DNA of 64,000 nucleotides from UBA3951 sp050952125 (GCA_050952125.1 JBMNKK010000003.1:310001-374000); one strand, 5' to 3'; shown: positions 7,308 to 16,224, counted from the first letter of the stretch. The notes: generated from the sequence alone by a model not told the origin. A program made the numbers and translations.

Positions 7308-8783
7308 TTAAGCCGGCCTTTCTACTCTACCTTTTCTTGCCATGGCTTCGAGGTAGAGTTCGGTGTAGAGCGCGGCGGACTTGTTCCAAGAAAAGTCCGA
7401 CTCCATAGCCTGCCTCACGATCCGGTTCCATTTTCCGCGGTCAGAATAGGCATTTAGCGCTCGTTCAGCCGCTGTAGTGAGAGCCCGGGCCGAGTAGTCG
7501 CTAAAGAGGAACCCTGTCCCGGTCCCTGTTGCATCATCGTAGTCTCTAACCGTATCGCCGATGCCGCCTGTCTTCCTCGCCACGGGTATGGACCCGTATC
7601 GCATCGCGATAAGCTGTCCCAAACCGCAAGGCTCAAACCGCGAAGGCATCAGGAAGATATCCGAACCGGCATAGATCTTCTGCGCCAGCACACCGTTGAA
7701 GCCTATGGTCACGTACACCCGGCCTTTGTAGCGATCGGCCAGATCACGGAATTCCTGCTCATAGCGGGCGTCTCCGGATCCCAACAGCACAAACTGGATG
7801 GATTTTGACATTAGCTCCGGGAGAGCCCTAAGGAGTATGTCCAGACCCTTCTGGTCGACGAGGCGCGACACCATACCTAACAGCGGCTCTTCCGACACTG
7901 AGAGTCCAAGTTCCCTTTGAAGAGCGTACTTGTTCTGGAGTCTGGCGTCGTAGTTTTCTGAGTTGTACGGCGCATAGATCCTAGGGTCGGAAGCGGGGTT
8001 GAACTCATGGTAGTTGATACCGTTGACTATGCCGTACAGGTCGGCGGTGCGACTTCGGAGCACACCGTCGAGGCCTTCGCCAAACTCGGGGGTCTGGATT
8101 TCCTTCGCGTAAGTGTCGGATACGGTGTTGATGACGTCTGCGAACAAGAGCCCCGCCTTCATGAAGCTGACGTCTCCGTAGTACTCCACTCCGCCAGGCG
8201 TATAGTACTCCATGCCTAGACCCAAGAAGTTCAACACTTCCGGCGGGAAGCGACCTTGGTAGCGCAGGTTGTGCACCGTGAACACAGACGCGGTCTCACT
8301 CCACGCGGGATTCCTCCTGGAAGCGCATCTCACAAGAAGAGGCACGAAGCCGCTCTGCCAGTCGTTGGCATGGATTACATCCGGCACAAACCCGAGATTC
8401 CCGCAAAGAGGGATCACCGACTTGTTGAAAAACGCAAAGCGTTCGCCGTCATCATCGTAGTCGTAATACCGGTCGCGATCGAAGTACTGGTAGTTGTCGA
8501 TGAAATAGACGGGTACGTGCGTAGAGCCATCTTTGGACTTGGCTTCTATGCGAGACTCCCGGACCACGCATGTTTCTTTTCTCTCACCCATCTGTACCGG
8601 GAAGTCGCCGATCGTCGAGTACCCTGATATGGAATGATACCGGGGGAGCACGACTCTCACATCGTTACCCTGCAGCGCCAGAGCCTTGGGCAGAGACCCG
8701 GCCACATCGGCCAGGCCGCCCGTCTTGGCAAAGGGCGCCACTTCACTCGACACCACCAGTATCTTTAGGCCAGTATCCAGCAT
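7308..8783 (-). CDS. glgA: Glycogen synthase (ADP-glucose type)
   Basis: Extends alpha-1,4-glucan chains from ADP-glucose. The 491 residues match GlgA of family GT5 in length. The ADP-glucose-binding motif KTGGL is at residues 20-24 after KILVVSSEVAPFA. HANDWQSG is in the N-terminal half and SRFEPCGLGQLIAMRYG in the C-terminal half. I place the start at ATG 8783, because GAGGGGG stands just before it; the longer frame to 8819 would overlap galT. galT lies 13 bases upstream on the same strand, so the two are probably one transcript. No other glg genes are present here. Confidence 0.94.
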   Translation of the reverse strand: MLDTGLKILVVSSEVAPFAKTGGLADVAGSLPKALALQGNDVRVVLPRYHSISGYSTIGDFPVQMGERKETCVVRESRIEAKSKDGSTHVPVYFIDNYQYFDRDRYYDYDDDGERFAFFNKSVIPLCGNLGFVPDVIHANDWQSGFVPLLVRCASRRNPAWSETASVFTVHNLRYQGRFPPEVLNFLGLGMEYYTPGGVEYYGDVSFMKAGLLFADVINTVSDTYAKEIQTPEFGEGLDGVLRSRTADLYGIVNGINYHEFNPASDPRIYAPYNSENYDARLQNKYALQRELGLSVSEEPLLGMVSRLVDQKGLDILLRALPELMSKSIQFVLLGSGDARYEQEFRDLADRYKGRVYVTIGFNGVLAQKIYAGSDIFLMPSRFEPCGLGQLIAMRYGSIPVARKTGGIGDTVRDYDDATGTGTGFLFSDYSARALTTAAERALNAYSDRGKWNRIVRQAMESDFSWNKSAALYTELYLEAMARKGRVERPA

Positions 8784-8796
8784 TCTAGAATCCCCC

Positions 8797-9855
8797 TCAG
8801 GACCCTCCGGCCGCCGCAAACTCCTTCGTCGCGAGTTCCGGCGGAGTCGGATTTATGAACGTACCGCTGCCCAACTCCAAGCCGGCCTCGGTGTTAAGCC
8901 GCGGGTACACGTGGATGTGAGCGTGGTAAGGCCACCCGCGACTATCCCTTACCGAAGGCGGCAGGCTGTGAAACACCATGTTGTAGGGCAGATCTGTGAA
9001 CATGCTCTCGTATGCGCCGAACAACCGAACCATGACCCCTGCGAGGTCCAAGAGCAGTTTATCCGAGAGGTCCGTAAAGCTTGAGGCGTGCACCGATGGC
9101 ACGATCATGGTCTCGTAGGAATACCGTGACGCGAACGGCGAGATCACGCTGAAATGCTCCGTCTTCAGCACTACCCTCACGTCTTTCTCGATCTCCCTTT
9201 CCACTACGTCGCAAACGAGGCACCGTCGAGTCCGCGATTCATACTCCCGGTTACGTTGACCCTCCTGCGATACCAAAGAAGGCATGACGGGCAGCGCCAT
9301 TATCTGAAAGTGAGGGTGCGCCAGAGAAGCGCCGGCCTTCTTCCCGCTGTTCTTGAACACCTGGACATAAGCTGTTTCCTTCCTGTCATACAGATCCAGG
9401 CAGCGCAGCTTCAGAGCATCCAAAATGGACTTCATATGCTCTCTGCCGTATGAACCGAGGGTGCCGTTATGCGAAGGAGACTCAACCACTACCTCGTGAG
9501 AGCCAAGGCCGGGGGTTTCCCAGTAGAGAGATGCCTCCGGAGAGTCGGGGAAAGGGGAAATCCTCCACCTCTCGTCTTCCTCTGCCCCTTCAGCCCGGTG
9601 CGACAGGGCAGGGAACTTGTTTGGAACCACGCGCACGGTCCAACCTTGCGTATCTTTCATCCCGGCTTCCCGGTTGGCCCAGATCTCAGGGGGAGTCTCT
9701 TTCTCATTACCCGGACAAAACGGGCACCTTTCATCTCTTTCAGGCAGTGCGGCTTCATTTGCCGCACCCAGTTTGAAGTCTGAGGGACGCTTGGAACGTT
9801 CGGTCGCTACTATGGTGAAGTTACCTGAAAGCGCATCAAACCGCATCTCAGGCAT
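8797..9855 (-). CDS. galT: Galactose-1-phosphate uridylyltransferase
   Basis: Transfers UMP between UDP-glucose and galactose-1-phosphate (Leloir pathway), or acts as a related nucleotidyl transferase of the HIT fold. About 352 residues from ATG 9855. The nucleophile motif HPHFQ is at residues 180-184; classical GalT has HPHGQ. A zinc-type CPFC is at 44-47, and VVPNKFPAL is typical of the N-terminal half. It is co-transcribed with glgA, so it probably feeds galactose or glucose-1-phosphate into glucan metabolism. The Phe in HPHFQ may shift specificity toward related sugars or ADP-linked chemistry. Confidence 0.88.
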   Translation of the reverse strand: MPEMRFDALSGNFTIVATERSKRPSDFKLGAANEAALPERDERCPFCPGNEKETPPEIWANREAGMKDTQGWTVRVVPNKFPALSHRAEGAEEDERWRISPFPDSPEASLYWETPGLGSHEVVVESPSHNGTLGSYGREHMKSILDALKLRCLDLYDRKETAYVQVFKNSGKKAGASLAHPHFQIMALPVMPSLVSQEGQRNREYESRTRRCLVCDVVEREIEKDVRVVLKTEHFSVISPFASRYSYETMIVPSVHASSFTDLSDKLLLDLAGVMVRLFGAYESMFTDLPYNMVFHSLPPSVRDSRGWPYHAHIHVYPRLNTEAGLELGSGTFINPTPPELATKEFAAAGGS

Positions 9856-9889
9856 TGGCCTCGCCCCTTCCCGCCGCATCTCTCGGAAC

Positions 9890-9921
9890 AAAAGGGGTAG
9901 GCAAGAGGCGCTACCCCTTTT
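9890..9921 (-). terminator. Terminator between the coat gene and galT
   Basis: Inverted repeat AAAAGGGGTAG/CTACCCCTTTT (9890-9900 with 9911-9921) with a 10-base loop. On the minus strand the right arm ends in CCCCTTTT, as in an intrinsic terminator. It lies about 55 bases after the coat gene stop. It is also nearly symmetrical, so it could work in both directions. Confidence 0.75.
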
Positions 9922-9975
9922 CTCATATGAAACTCGCGATCTTCACTCGTCACCGTAATTCACGTAAGTGACCGC

Positions 9976-11175
9976 TTACCGGCTCCTTTGCCAGTTGCTT
10001 TGGCCACCCTGATTCCATGACTGCCCCTGGTGCTGGCCAAAGGAGCTGGTCTGCCAGCTCATCGGGCCCGAGGTTCCTAGGCTTGACGGCCCATAACCGC
10101 CTTGTCCTTCGCCGTACTGCGTCCCGGTCCAGCCTGAACTACTCGGACTCATTCTCCAAGGCTGGCCTGTGACTCCGCTTTGCTGTCCGCCAAAACCACT
10201 CTGTTGAGAACCGATTCCGCCTCGAGTCCAGCTGGGGAGGCTAGATGGCTGATTGCTGAACTGCTGTCCGCCGAAGCCGCCCATCCAGCTGGGCTCTCCG
10301 CCCCATCTGGCCCCTTGGCTCACGCTTGACGGGCCATAACCGCTCTGGCCCTCGCCGTACTGGGTGCCGGTCCAACCCTGAGACCCTAGCCCACTCTGCT
10401 GGGCTCCAAAACTCTGCTGCCCGGAGATCCCTCCGCGCGCCCAGCTCGGAAGGCTGGCAGACTGGTGCCCGAATTGCTGGCTTGACTGCTGGCCGCTGAA
10501 GCCTCCCATCCAGCTCGGCTCTCCGCCCCACCTGGCTCCTTGGCTCACGCTTGACGGCCCATACCCGCTTTGGCCCTCACCGTACTGGGTGCCGGTCCAG
10601 CCTTGGGACCCTATCCCGCTCTGCTGGGCACCGAAACTCTGCTGCCCCCCAATCCCTCCGCGTGTCCAGCTCGGAAGGCTGGTAGGCTGCTGCCCGAATT
10701 GGTGGCTTGACTGCTGGCCGCTGAAGCTGCCCATCCAGCTGGGCTCGCCGCCCCACTGCGCTCCCTGGCCCAAACTTGACTGGCCCATACCGCTTTGGCC
10801 CTCCATGCTTTGTGTCCCGGTCCAGCCTTGCTGCCCTTGGTTCATGCTCATTTGAACGCCTCCAGTGCTGCTTTCTTTGGATATTGCCCCTCTGGATTGG
10901 GTTACGGTATTCCGCAAGTCGGAAATGTCCTGCTCATCCGCAGCGCGTACCTGGTACCAACCCTTTGACTGCAAGTAGTCGAAGACATCTTTGGCGGCTG
11001 AGGCAGTTCCCTTGTGAATCTCCTGGAAAGACGACCGCAGTCCCGGGTCACCTGCCTCAAGGATCGCCGGAGCGTAGTAGTAGTTAGAAAGGTACTTCTG
11101 TCCAGCCAGAATGTCCTCGGCTATTTCCCGGTCGGACATACCGCCCCCACCGGAAGAACCAATCATCTCATTCAC
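9976..11175 (-). CDS. CotF-domain spore coat protein with silk-like repeats
   Basis: A 399-residue probable coat protein. Residues 13-85 (SDREIAEDILAGQKYLSNYY onward) match the CotF coat domain, a four-helix ferritin-like unit. The remaining 280 residues are low in complexity and rich in G, Q, S, W and Y. They consist of 75-81-residue tandem units with GWTGTQ at 117, 192, 267 and 348, WGGEPSWMG, and SLPSW(T/A)RGGI. The tail could self-assemble or be cross-linked through Tyr and Gln; this is inferred from composition only. The start is GTG 11175 with GAGGAG upstream. The next gene upstream is a small coat-like protein, then ypeB and sleB, so the neighbourhood is all spore-related. Confidence 0.85.
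   Translation of the reverse strand: MNEMIGSSGGGGMSDREIAEDILAGQKYLSNYYYAPAILEAGDPGLRSSFQEIHKGTASAAKDVFDYLQSKGWYQVRAADEQDISDLRNTVTQSRGAISKESSTGGVQMSMNQGQQGWTGTQSMEGQSGMGQSSLGQGAQWGGEPSWMGSFSGQQSSHQFGQQPTSLPSWTRGGIGGQQSFGAQQSGIGSQGWTGTQYGEGQSGYGPSSVSQGARWGGEPSWMGGFSGQQSSQQFGHQSASLPSWARGGISGQQSFGAQQSGLGSQGWTGTQYGEGQSGYGPSSVSQGARWGGEPSWMGGFGGQQFSNQPSSLPSWTRGGIGSQQSGFGGQQSGVTGQPWRMSPSSSGWTGTQYGEGQGGYGPSSLGTSGPMSWQTSSFGQHQGQSWNQGGQSNWQRSR
10119..10827 (-). repeat. In-frame tandem repeat, about 225 bp, in the coat gene
   Basis: Three to four imperfect copies of a 225-base unit code for residues 117 to about 353 of the CotF-type protein. The first two spacings are exactly 75 codons and the third is 81. 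The period is a multiple of three, so copy-number changes would keep the frame. Confidence 0.85.
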
Positions 11176-11198
11176 GTTCTAGACCACTCCTCACGCTT

Positions 11199-11384
11199 TC
11201 ACCTGACGTGACCGGACAAGAGGCTTATGTGGCGCTCACACGTCCTCTCCAGGTTCTGGATGAGCGCTTTCAGTTGAGGATCTTGGGCCATTTGACCGTA
11301 GGCCGTAAGTTTTTGCGCCATACGAGCCTCTCCTTTGAGCGACTCTCCTAGATACCATGCCTCGGTTTGGGTGAGCGGCAACAA
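11199..11384 (-). CDS. Small coat-associated helical protein (CotF-like)
   Basis: A 61-residue protein starting at TTG 11384, five bases after GGGAGGTGA. The sequence is one long amphipathic helical pair (LTQTEAWYLGESLKGEARMA, then LKALIQNLERTCERHISLLS), the pattern of short CotF or ferritin-like spore proteins that are often found next to a CotF gene. It lies 23 bases upstream of the large coat protein on the same strand and is probably co-transcribed with it. The exact function is not known. Confidence 0.65.
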   Translation of the reverse strand: MLPLTQTEAWYLGESLKGEARMAQKLTAYGQMAQDPQLKALIQNLERTCERHISLLSGHVR

Positions 11385-11444
11385 GGGTCACCTCCCTTCA
11401 ACGCACGTTTAGAATGTCTCCCTCAGCCATCCGGTATTCCGCCG

Positions 11445-12854
11445 CTATACGGCCATAGCCCCTGACTCATCCTCGATCAGTTGGAGCACGACCTGTTCCT
11501 TGCCCGTCATCGCGTTCACGTAAACGAGGTATGTATCCGCACCTTGACGGACCTTGAACTCCCATGCCAAGGCCTCTGTGGTGGGAAGGATGGGGATAAC
11601 GCAGAGCCGGGGACCGGGATCGACGGGAGAAAGGTCCGATTTCAATACGGCTCTGGCCTCCGCCGCCGATACCAGAGGGGCCTTCAGAACTCGCCCGGGA
11701 TGGTCGTGAGTGACAAGGTAGTTAAGTTGATCGAAGGAGACAATAGCTCCGGTCGCGAGGTTCACCTCAACCTTCACCGTGTCGGGATACAGCCTTACCT
11801 TCAACTCGCCGTTTTCAGTGCGTAGTGAGGCATGGGGAACATACGCGAATACGACTCTCTGGCCGTCGGGTCCCGGCTTGCGCCACCCGGTCTCTTCGAG
11901 CGTTGTAAAGCCCTTAGACTTCAGGAACTCCAGGGCTTTGGCCCGAGCCGCATCCATATCGATGGCTCCGGGACCTCCGGACAACGCTGAGTCCGTCGAC
12001 AGCACCACCGCTCCACCCTGCTTAGCGACTGTGGTCGCCACCTGGCTGCCGTCAGCGCGTGCGGCCGTTACGAGATATGAAGGTATGACCCCGTCGATGT
12101 TGCCGACCGATACCGACTGGAAAGCCTCTCCCGGAGTAAGGAAGGAAAGAGCAATGCTCCTGGCTTGTTCCTCGTCTATCATGGGGCCCGGATTCGCGAG
12201 AGCCTGTTGAGCCAGGTTTTTCTCGGAAAAGGGCCCGTCATACACGGGGGCGGGGATGCTTTGAGTCAGCGTATCGATCTCAGAAAAACCGTGGTTCAGA
12301 GAATCGGATGGCGCAGAGGCACCGAGGAAGGTACCGGCCAACTCAAGGAGGGCCGCTCTGGTACCAGGCCTCACCCCTGCCCGCGAGGACTCACGCGCGG
12401 TAGACGCGAGCACGCCGGCCAGGTCCTTTACGCCTTCCTCAAGCCGCTGCAGCTCGGCCCACTCATTGGGTGTCACCGGCTCTCCCCTAGCAAGCTTTTG
12501 CGACAAAACTGCAGCGTAGTCACCCACTGTGGCAATGAATCGCCTGGGCTTTGTAAGGTCGACACCGTCTACCCCGGCAAGGCTAAGGTCGCTCCTGGCT
12601 GCCTGAGCGTTCAGGTACGATGCCGTAAGGAAGTTGACCTGCTGCCCCATGGATGAGGCGGCCCTGGCTTTGGCCAGGTTGCTCTCGATGTTTTCAATGT
12701 GGCTGACCAGATTGTAGAGAGCTCTCTGGTGTGAAGCCTGTATCCTCAGGCGTGCATCTCTCGCATCCCGGTACTGGACCAGGCCGAACGCGAGCGCCGC
12801 CACGGTCGCCGCGCCGAGAACCCAGTTAAGCCATCTCCGATTGCGTGACCTCAT
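11445..12854 (-). CDS. ypeB: Germination protein YpeB
   Basis: Needed for stable placement of the cortex-lytic enzyme SleB in the spore. The 469 residues match YpeB: an N-terminal membrane segment (residues 10-27, NWVLGAATVAALAFGLVQYR), a helical region rich in charged residues (30-200), then PepSY-type repeats to the end (AFAYVPHASLRTENGELKVR region and LAWEFKVRQGADTYLVYVNA). ATG 12854 follows AAGGGGGATATAG. It lies 30 bases after sleB, and the sleB-ypeB order is the usual one in spore formers. The two are probably transcribed together in the forespore. Confidence 0.93.
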   Translation of the reverse strand: MRSRNRRWLNWVLGAATVAALAFGLVQYRDARDARLRIQASHQRALYNLVSHIENIESNLAKARAASSMGQQVNFLTASYLNAQAARSDLSLAGVDGVDLTKPRRFIATVGDYAAVLSQKLARGEPVTPNEWAELQRLEEGVKDLAGVLASTARESSRAGVRPGTRAALLELAGTFLGASAPSDSLNHGFSEIDTLTQSIPAPVYDGPFSEKNLAQQALANPGPMIDEEQARSIALSFLTPGEAFQSVSVGNIDGVIPSYLVTAARADGSQVATTVAKQGGAVVLSTDSALSGGPGAIDMDAARAKALEFLKSKGFTTLEETGWRKPGPDGQRVVFAYVPHASLRTENGELKVRLYPDTVKVEVNLATGAIVSFDQLNYLVTHDHPGRVLKAPLVSAAEARAVLKSDLSPVDPGPRLCVIPILPTTEALAWEFKVRQGADTYLVYVNAMTGKEQVVLQLIEDESGAMAV

Positions 12855-12884
12855 CTATATCCCCCTTTTCCGGTCCAGACGACA

Positions 12885-13343
12885 TCAGTAGGCAAAGACA
12901 TGATTGCCGATTTGGATGACGATCGGCCTGGACCATATCCACGGGCTGACCGGCTTGTATGGGTTCCAGAAGAATGTGCATCCGTAGGTCGGGTCATAGC
13001 CGTTCAAAGCCAGCTCGGCTGCCCGGTACATCTCGTCGGTCGGTTCCATGCTCCATATGAGGCCATTTGTCACCGATTCGAAGGCATCGGGGTCGTAAAT
13101 GACGCCGGACAGAGTGGGAGGAAAGGCCGGATCCTTTGTGCGGTTGATGATGACCGCCGCTACGGCGACCATTCCGGTGAACGGCTCCCCTGTAGCTTCA
13201 CCCATTACCACGCGCGCGAGCAGATCCGACTCGTCACCCCAACCCTGGGGCGCTGCAACGCAGCGGCTCATATCGGCAGATAATGAAACAGCCATCGCGG
13301 CAGCGACCGCGAGGATAATGAGAGCGCGGAAGTTGTTCCTCAA
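12885..13343 (-). CDS. sleB: Spore cortex-lytic enzyme, catalytic domain only
   Basis: Hydrolyses cortex peptidoglycan at germination (lytic transglycosylase type). The 152 residues consist of a signal peptide (1-30) and a SleB/Hydrolase_2 catalytic domain with the key Glu49 in VVMGEATGEP and the closing WNPYKPVSPW and VIQIGNHVFAY. The Bacillus enzyme is about 300 residues and has an N-terminal peptidoglycan-binding domain; that domain is absent here, so binding may depend on YpeB alone. The start is TTG 13343 with AGGAAGGG upstream. A candidate forespore promoter precedes it. Confidence 0.9.
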   Translation of the reverse strand: MRNNFRALIILAVAAAMAVSLSADMSRCVAAPQGWGDESDLLARVVMGEATGEPFTGMVAVAAVIINRTKDPAFPPTLSGVIYDPDAFESVTNGLIWSMEPTDEMYRAAELALNGYDPTYGCTFFWNPYKPVSPWIWSRPIVIQIGNHVFAY

Positions 13344-13396
13344 GTGGCATCCCTTCCTCTAGGTAGGCGGCGCGCGATACCACACGCCATTTATCC

Positions 13397-13428
13397 TAGA
13401 ATGCCTGCAAAAGGGATGCGGTTATTCA
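13397..13428 (-). promoter_or_regulatory. Candidate sigma-G promoter of sleB-ypeB
   Basis: On the minus strand TGAATA (13423-13428) and CATTCTA (13397-13403) are 19 bases apart and resemble forespore sigma-G elements (GHATR, CATNHTA), although the spacer is a base longer than usual. The -35 element overlaps the mltG stop codon. sleB is a known sigma-G target in Bacillus. Confidence 0.4.
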
Positions 13429-14478
13429 GTGGCCTTGATATAGGGCGCGGTTGGCATTGTGTTCGGACAAGGTACGGGCAAAAGCATGGGTGCCGTCATT
13501 TTTCGCGACAAAGTAGAGGAAGTCAACATCCTCAGGGTTCAGTACGGCCTCCAGACTTGCCTTGCCGAAATTCCCGATAGGTCCCGGAGGGAGACCAGGG
13601 TTTCTGTAGGTGTTGTAAGGAGAATCCACCTCTAGATCCTTCCATAGCACAAGGGCATCCGGAGGCTTTCCTAAGGCGTAGAGCACCGTGGGATCGGCAT
13701 CGAGCTTCATGCCTATCTTTAGGCGGTTCAGGTACACCGCGGCGATGATCGGACGCTCATCGGGGGCTTGAGCCTCGCGCTCGACAATTGCAGAAAGCGT
13801 AGCAGCCTCATGAGGCGAAAGGCCCATTGACGCCGCTTTTTCCTGCAATTCTTCCGTGAAGACCTCAAGGAATCGCTGAGTCATCATCACCACAAGGTCT
13901 CTTTCCGTCATCCCTTTTCGGATGTAGTAGGTATCGGGAAAGAGATACCCTTCCAGGGGATACTTGGCCGACTTCAGGTAATCGTCCGGCACAAAGTCCG
14001 GGGCTAGAGACAGATCGGAGGCAGCCTCCAAGAACTTGTCCTTGCTTCCGAAACTCTTCTCCTCGACGAGTGCGGCGATATCCTCCAGCGCGAGCCCTTC
14101 CCTTACGGTAAAGGGGTGGTACACGACCTTTCCCTTGACGAGGATGTCAAGGGCATCCCGAACATTGATGCCCGGCTGGAAGACGTACTCCCCGGATTGG
14201 ATGCGCCCGTCTGCTTTCATAAGCCGCGCCACCACTCTGAAGAGCAAGGGACTCCTAATCACCCCTGCAGAGGCGAGCAAATCGGCTACCTGTCCCGTAG
14301 AGGCTCCCGGTACGACTACCACAGGAGCGGGCTCAGAGCCTTCAGGGAGCGGAGAGGACGCCAGATACGCCAGCCCCGACACCCCGGTAAGGCATATGAT
14401 AATAAAGACTCCGAAGCCGACCCTAACGAGAGTCTTCCCGGGCCTCTTACGCTCCACAGGTGGTTCCATTTTCCTCAA
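13426..14478 (-). CDS. mltG: Endolytic murein transglycosylase MltG
   Basis: Cleaves nascent glycan strands at the outer face of the membrane. The 350 residues carry a cytoplasmic basic N-terminus, one membrane helix (about 20-40), a LysM-like region (EGLALEDIAALVEEK) and the YceG catalytic domain. The catalytic Glu is E233 in SAIVEREAQAPDE, and the later PYNTYRNPGLPPGPIGNFG motif is complete. Its start overlaps the end of the DUF1292 gene by four bases (ATGA), so translation is probably coupled. Confidence 0.94.
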   Translation of the reverse strand: MRKMEPPVERKRPGKTLVRVGFGVFIIICLTGVSGLAYLASSPLPEGSEPAPVVVVPGASTGQVADLLASAGVIRSPLLFRVVARLMKADGRIQSGEYVFQPGINVRDALDILVKGKVVYHPFTVREGLALEDIAALVEEKSFGSKDKFLEAASDLSLAPDFVPDDYLKSAKYPLEGYLFPDTYYIRKGMTERDLVVMMTQRFLEVFTEELQEKAASMGLSPHEAATLSAIVEREAQAPDERPIIAAVYLNRLKIGMKLDADPTVLYALGKPPDALVLWKDLEVDSPYNTYRNPGLPPGPIGNFGKASLEAVLNPEDVDFLYFVAKNDGTHAFARTLSEHNANRALYQGH

Positions 14479-14807
14479 ATCTCCGGTTCTTCTTCTTCGT
14501 CTTCCTGATCACCTTCGTCGACCACAAAATCGTAGTCGCCGAGCTGATCTTCAAGATCGAGTTCCTCAAAAGCTTTCAGGACTTCCTCCCACTCGTCGTC
14601 GCTATCTATAGTGGCGAGAACATCCTTACCGTCTTCGCCGGCGTCCACTCGCAGGATCACTATCTCCGGCTCCATGCTTTCTTCTTCATCGACGGGCATA
14701 AGCACCACATACTGCGTTTCACCAACAAACAGCGCGTCAAAAAGGATCTTGAAGCTGATTTCTTTGCCTTCGTCATCCTGCAGTACCACGAGATCTTCTT
14801 TCGCCAC
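14475..14807 (-). CDS. DUF1292 family acidic protein (YrzB-like)
   Basis: A 110-residue very acidic protein. The DUF1292 core is residues 6-58 (VVLQDDEGKEISFKILFDA, then YVVLMPVDEEES and EIVILRV), followed by an acidic tail ending DQEDEEEEPEI. The family is found in Firmicutes beside ruvX and ireB; its function is unknown. It lies seven bases after ruvX and overlaps mltG, so it belongs to the same operon. Confidence 0.9.
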   Translation of the reverse strand: MAKEDLVVLQDDEGKEISFKILFDALFVGETQYVVLMPVDEEESMEPEIVILRVDAGEDGKDVLATIDSDDEWEEVLKAFEELDLEDQLGDYDFVVDEGDQEDEEEEPEI

Positions 14808-14813
14808 TCTAGA

Positions 14814-15266
14814 TCACTGCCCTTCCGAGTTGAAGGTAGCTGCGGGCGATCTGAGATAGTTCTCAAGAATAAGCACCGCCGCCGCCTCATCTATGGCGCT
14901 TTTGCGTTGGCGCCGAGACCTTCCTAAGGCTATCATTTCCTTTTCAGCCTGAGAAGTGGTAAGTCTCTCATCCGATAGGAAGACAGGCCTCGAAGACGCC
15001 CTCTCCAGCTTCTTCGCGAACTTCTGCGACCTTCTGCCCGATTCACCCACCGAACCGTCCATGTTCTTGGGCAAGCCCACCACGAAAGACGTTGCTCCGT
15101 GGACATCGGCTAGATCGCTCAGTGCTCGGGCGAGTTTGTCCATACCTTCATAAGGCAAGACGCATAGAGGGTGGGCCATTAACCTCATTTCATCTGAGAT
15201 AGCCACCCCTACTCTCTTCAAACCAAGATCTACTCCTATGATCCTTGCGGACTCTGAAAAACCCAT
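14814..15266 (-). CDS. ruvX: RuvX/YqgF pre-16S rRNA nuclease family protein
   Basis: An RNase H-fold nuclease. It was once proposed as a Holliday junction resolvase and is now linked to 16S rRNA 5'-end maturation. The 150 residues match the family: GVDLGLKRVGVAISD with D13, FVVGLPKNMDGS, LSDERLTTSQAEK and the last acidic motif IDEAAAVLILENYL. It directly abuts the aldo/keto reductase gene upstream (one base apart) and is seven bases from the DUF1292 gene. Confidence 0.93.
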   Translation of the reverse strand: MGFSESARIIGVDLGLKRVGVAISDEMRLMAHPLCVLPYEGMDKLARALSDLADVHGATSFVVGLPKNMDGSVGESGRRSQKFAKKLERASSRPVFLSDERLTTSQAEKEMIALGRSRRQRKSAIDEAAAVLILENYLRSPAATFNSEGQ

Positions 15267-16205
15267 CTAGACCACCTTAAGGCAGAAGTGAGGGCAGACC
15301 CGGGCGCAATACCCGCAAAGCATGCACTTTGAAGTGTCCACTTGAGCTGTTCCGTCACTTAAGGTCAAGGCTCCAAACCCGCACACCTTCACGCACTCCC
15401 CACATCCCTCGCACCAATCCTCGACGATGAGCCTGCGCTTGCTCTCCCCTTCAGAGGCGCTCTCGGTAGATGTTCTCTCGCCCGAAAAAACGCGCACAGC
15501 AAATTCTACCTCGGATCGGGTATGCAAACCAACAGCAACGCTGTCCTTGTGCGGGAAATCTCTCGCGTATTCCAGAGCCTTGCGGGCCTCTCGGTAGAGG
15601 TGTCCTCCTCCCAAAGCTTTCATTATGTAGACGCCTTTACCCATCTCGCGCGCGAATCTTAAGGCGTTCTCCATATCGGTTCGGGAGCCGCCGCGGATCC
15701 CGAGGCCGGCCACGTTCAGGATGGCAAATATCACATCGACCTCGTCGAGCATTGCGGCTGCACGGACACAGTCTACATAGTGAGTGGATACCGCGATCGC
15801 TTGAATCACACCTTTTTCGCGCTGCCTTACCAGGTACTCCAGCGCGTCCCGGTGTCCCTTGAGCGTCAGGCCTGATTCCTGTTCGTGCAACCCGAATATC
15901 TCGATTCTGTCACGCGAGAGCTCTTTCCGCGCGCGATCCAAACTCTCCCGCATTCCTCGTGAGTCAAACGCGAAGCTCCTGGACGCGATAATCGCGCCCT
16001 CCCTGGCGGCAATATCTTTGAGGAGACCGTAGGTTCCGTACAGTTCGGCGGTATCGTAAAACCTGACGCCAAGGTCCCATGCGAAGTCAAGGACTCCCTG
16101 CGCCGCCTTTGAGGTAAGGTTGTACTGGGCCGGTCCAACAGAGAGTGAGCCGAAGCACAACTCGGATACGTTGAGGCCGGTGGTACCCAGCTGGCGGTAA
16201 TGCAC
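15267..16205 (-). CDS. Aldo/keto reductase with C-terminal 2[4Fe-4S] ferredoxin
   Basis: A 312-residue fusion. Residues 1-240 form an aldo/keto reductase barrel (MHYRQLGTTGLNVSELCFGS, FYDTAELYG with catalytic Asp and Tyr, ALGGGHLY). Residues 259-310 form a bacterial-type ferredoxin with CEGCGECVKVC and CMLCGYCARVC, so two [4Fe-4S] clusters. Such proteins are common in anaerobes, and their substrates are mostly unknown. A paralogue with the same layout lies at 26581-27537. It interrupts the usual ireB-ruvX neighbourhood. The start is GTG 16205. Confidence 0.88.
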   Translation of the reverse strand: MHYRQLGTTGLNVSELCFGSLSVGPAQYNLTSKAAQGVLDFAWDLGVRFYDTAELYGTYGLLKDIAAREGAIIASRSFAFDSRGMRESLDRARKELSRDRIEIFGLHEQESGLTLKGHRDALEYLVRQREKGVIQAIAVSTHYVDCVRAAAMLDEVDVIFAILNVAGLGIRGGSRTDMENALRFAREMGKGVYIMKALGGGHLYREARKALEYARDFPHKDSVAVGLHTRSEVEFAVRVFSGERTSTESASEGESKRRLIVEDWCEGCGECVKVCGFGALTLSDGTAQVDTSKCMLCGYCARVCPHFCLKVV

Positions 16206-16224
16206 TAAAGGTCACCATCTCCGT

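Noticed and set aside
10119..10827. Tandem repeats as a CRISPR array
   Set aside because: The units are in-frame coding repeats of 225 bases without spacers, and no cas genes are present.
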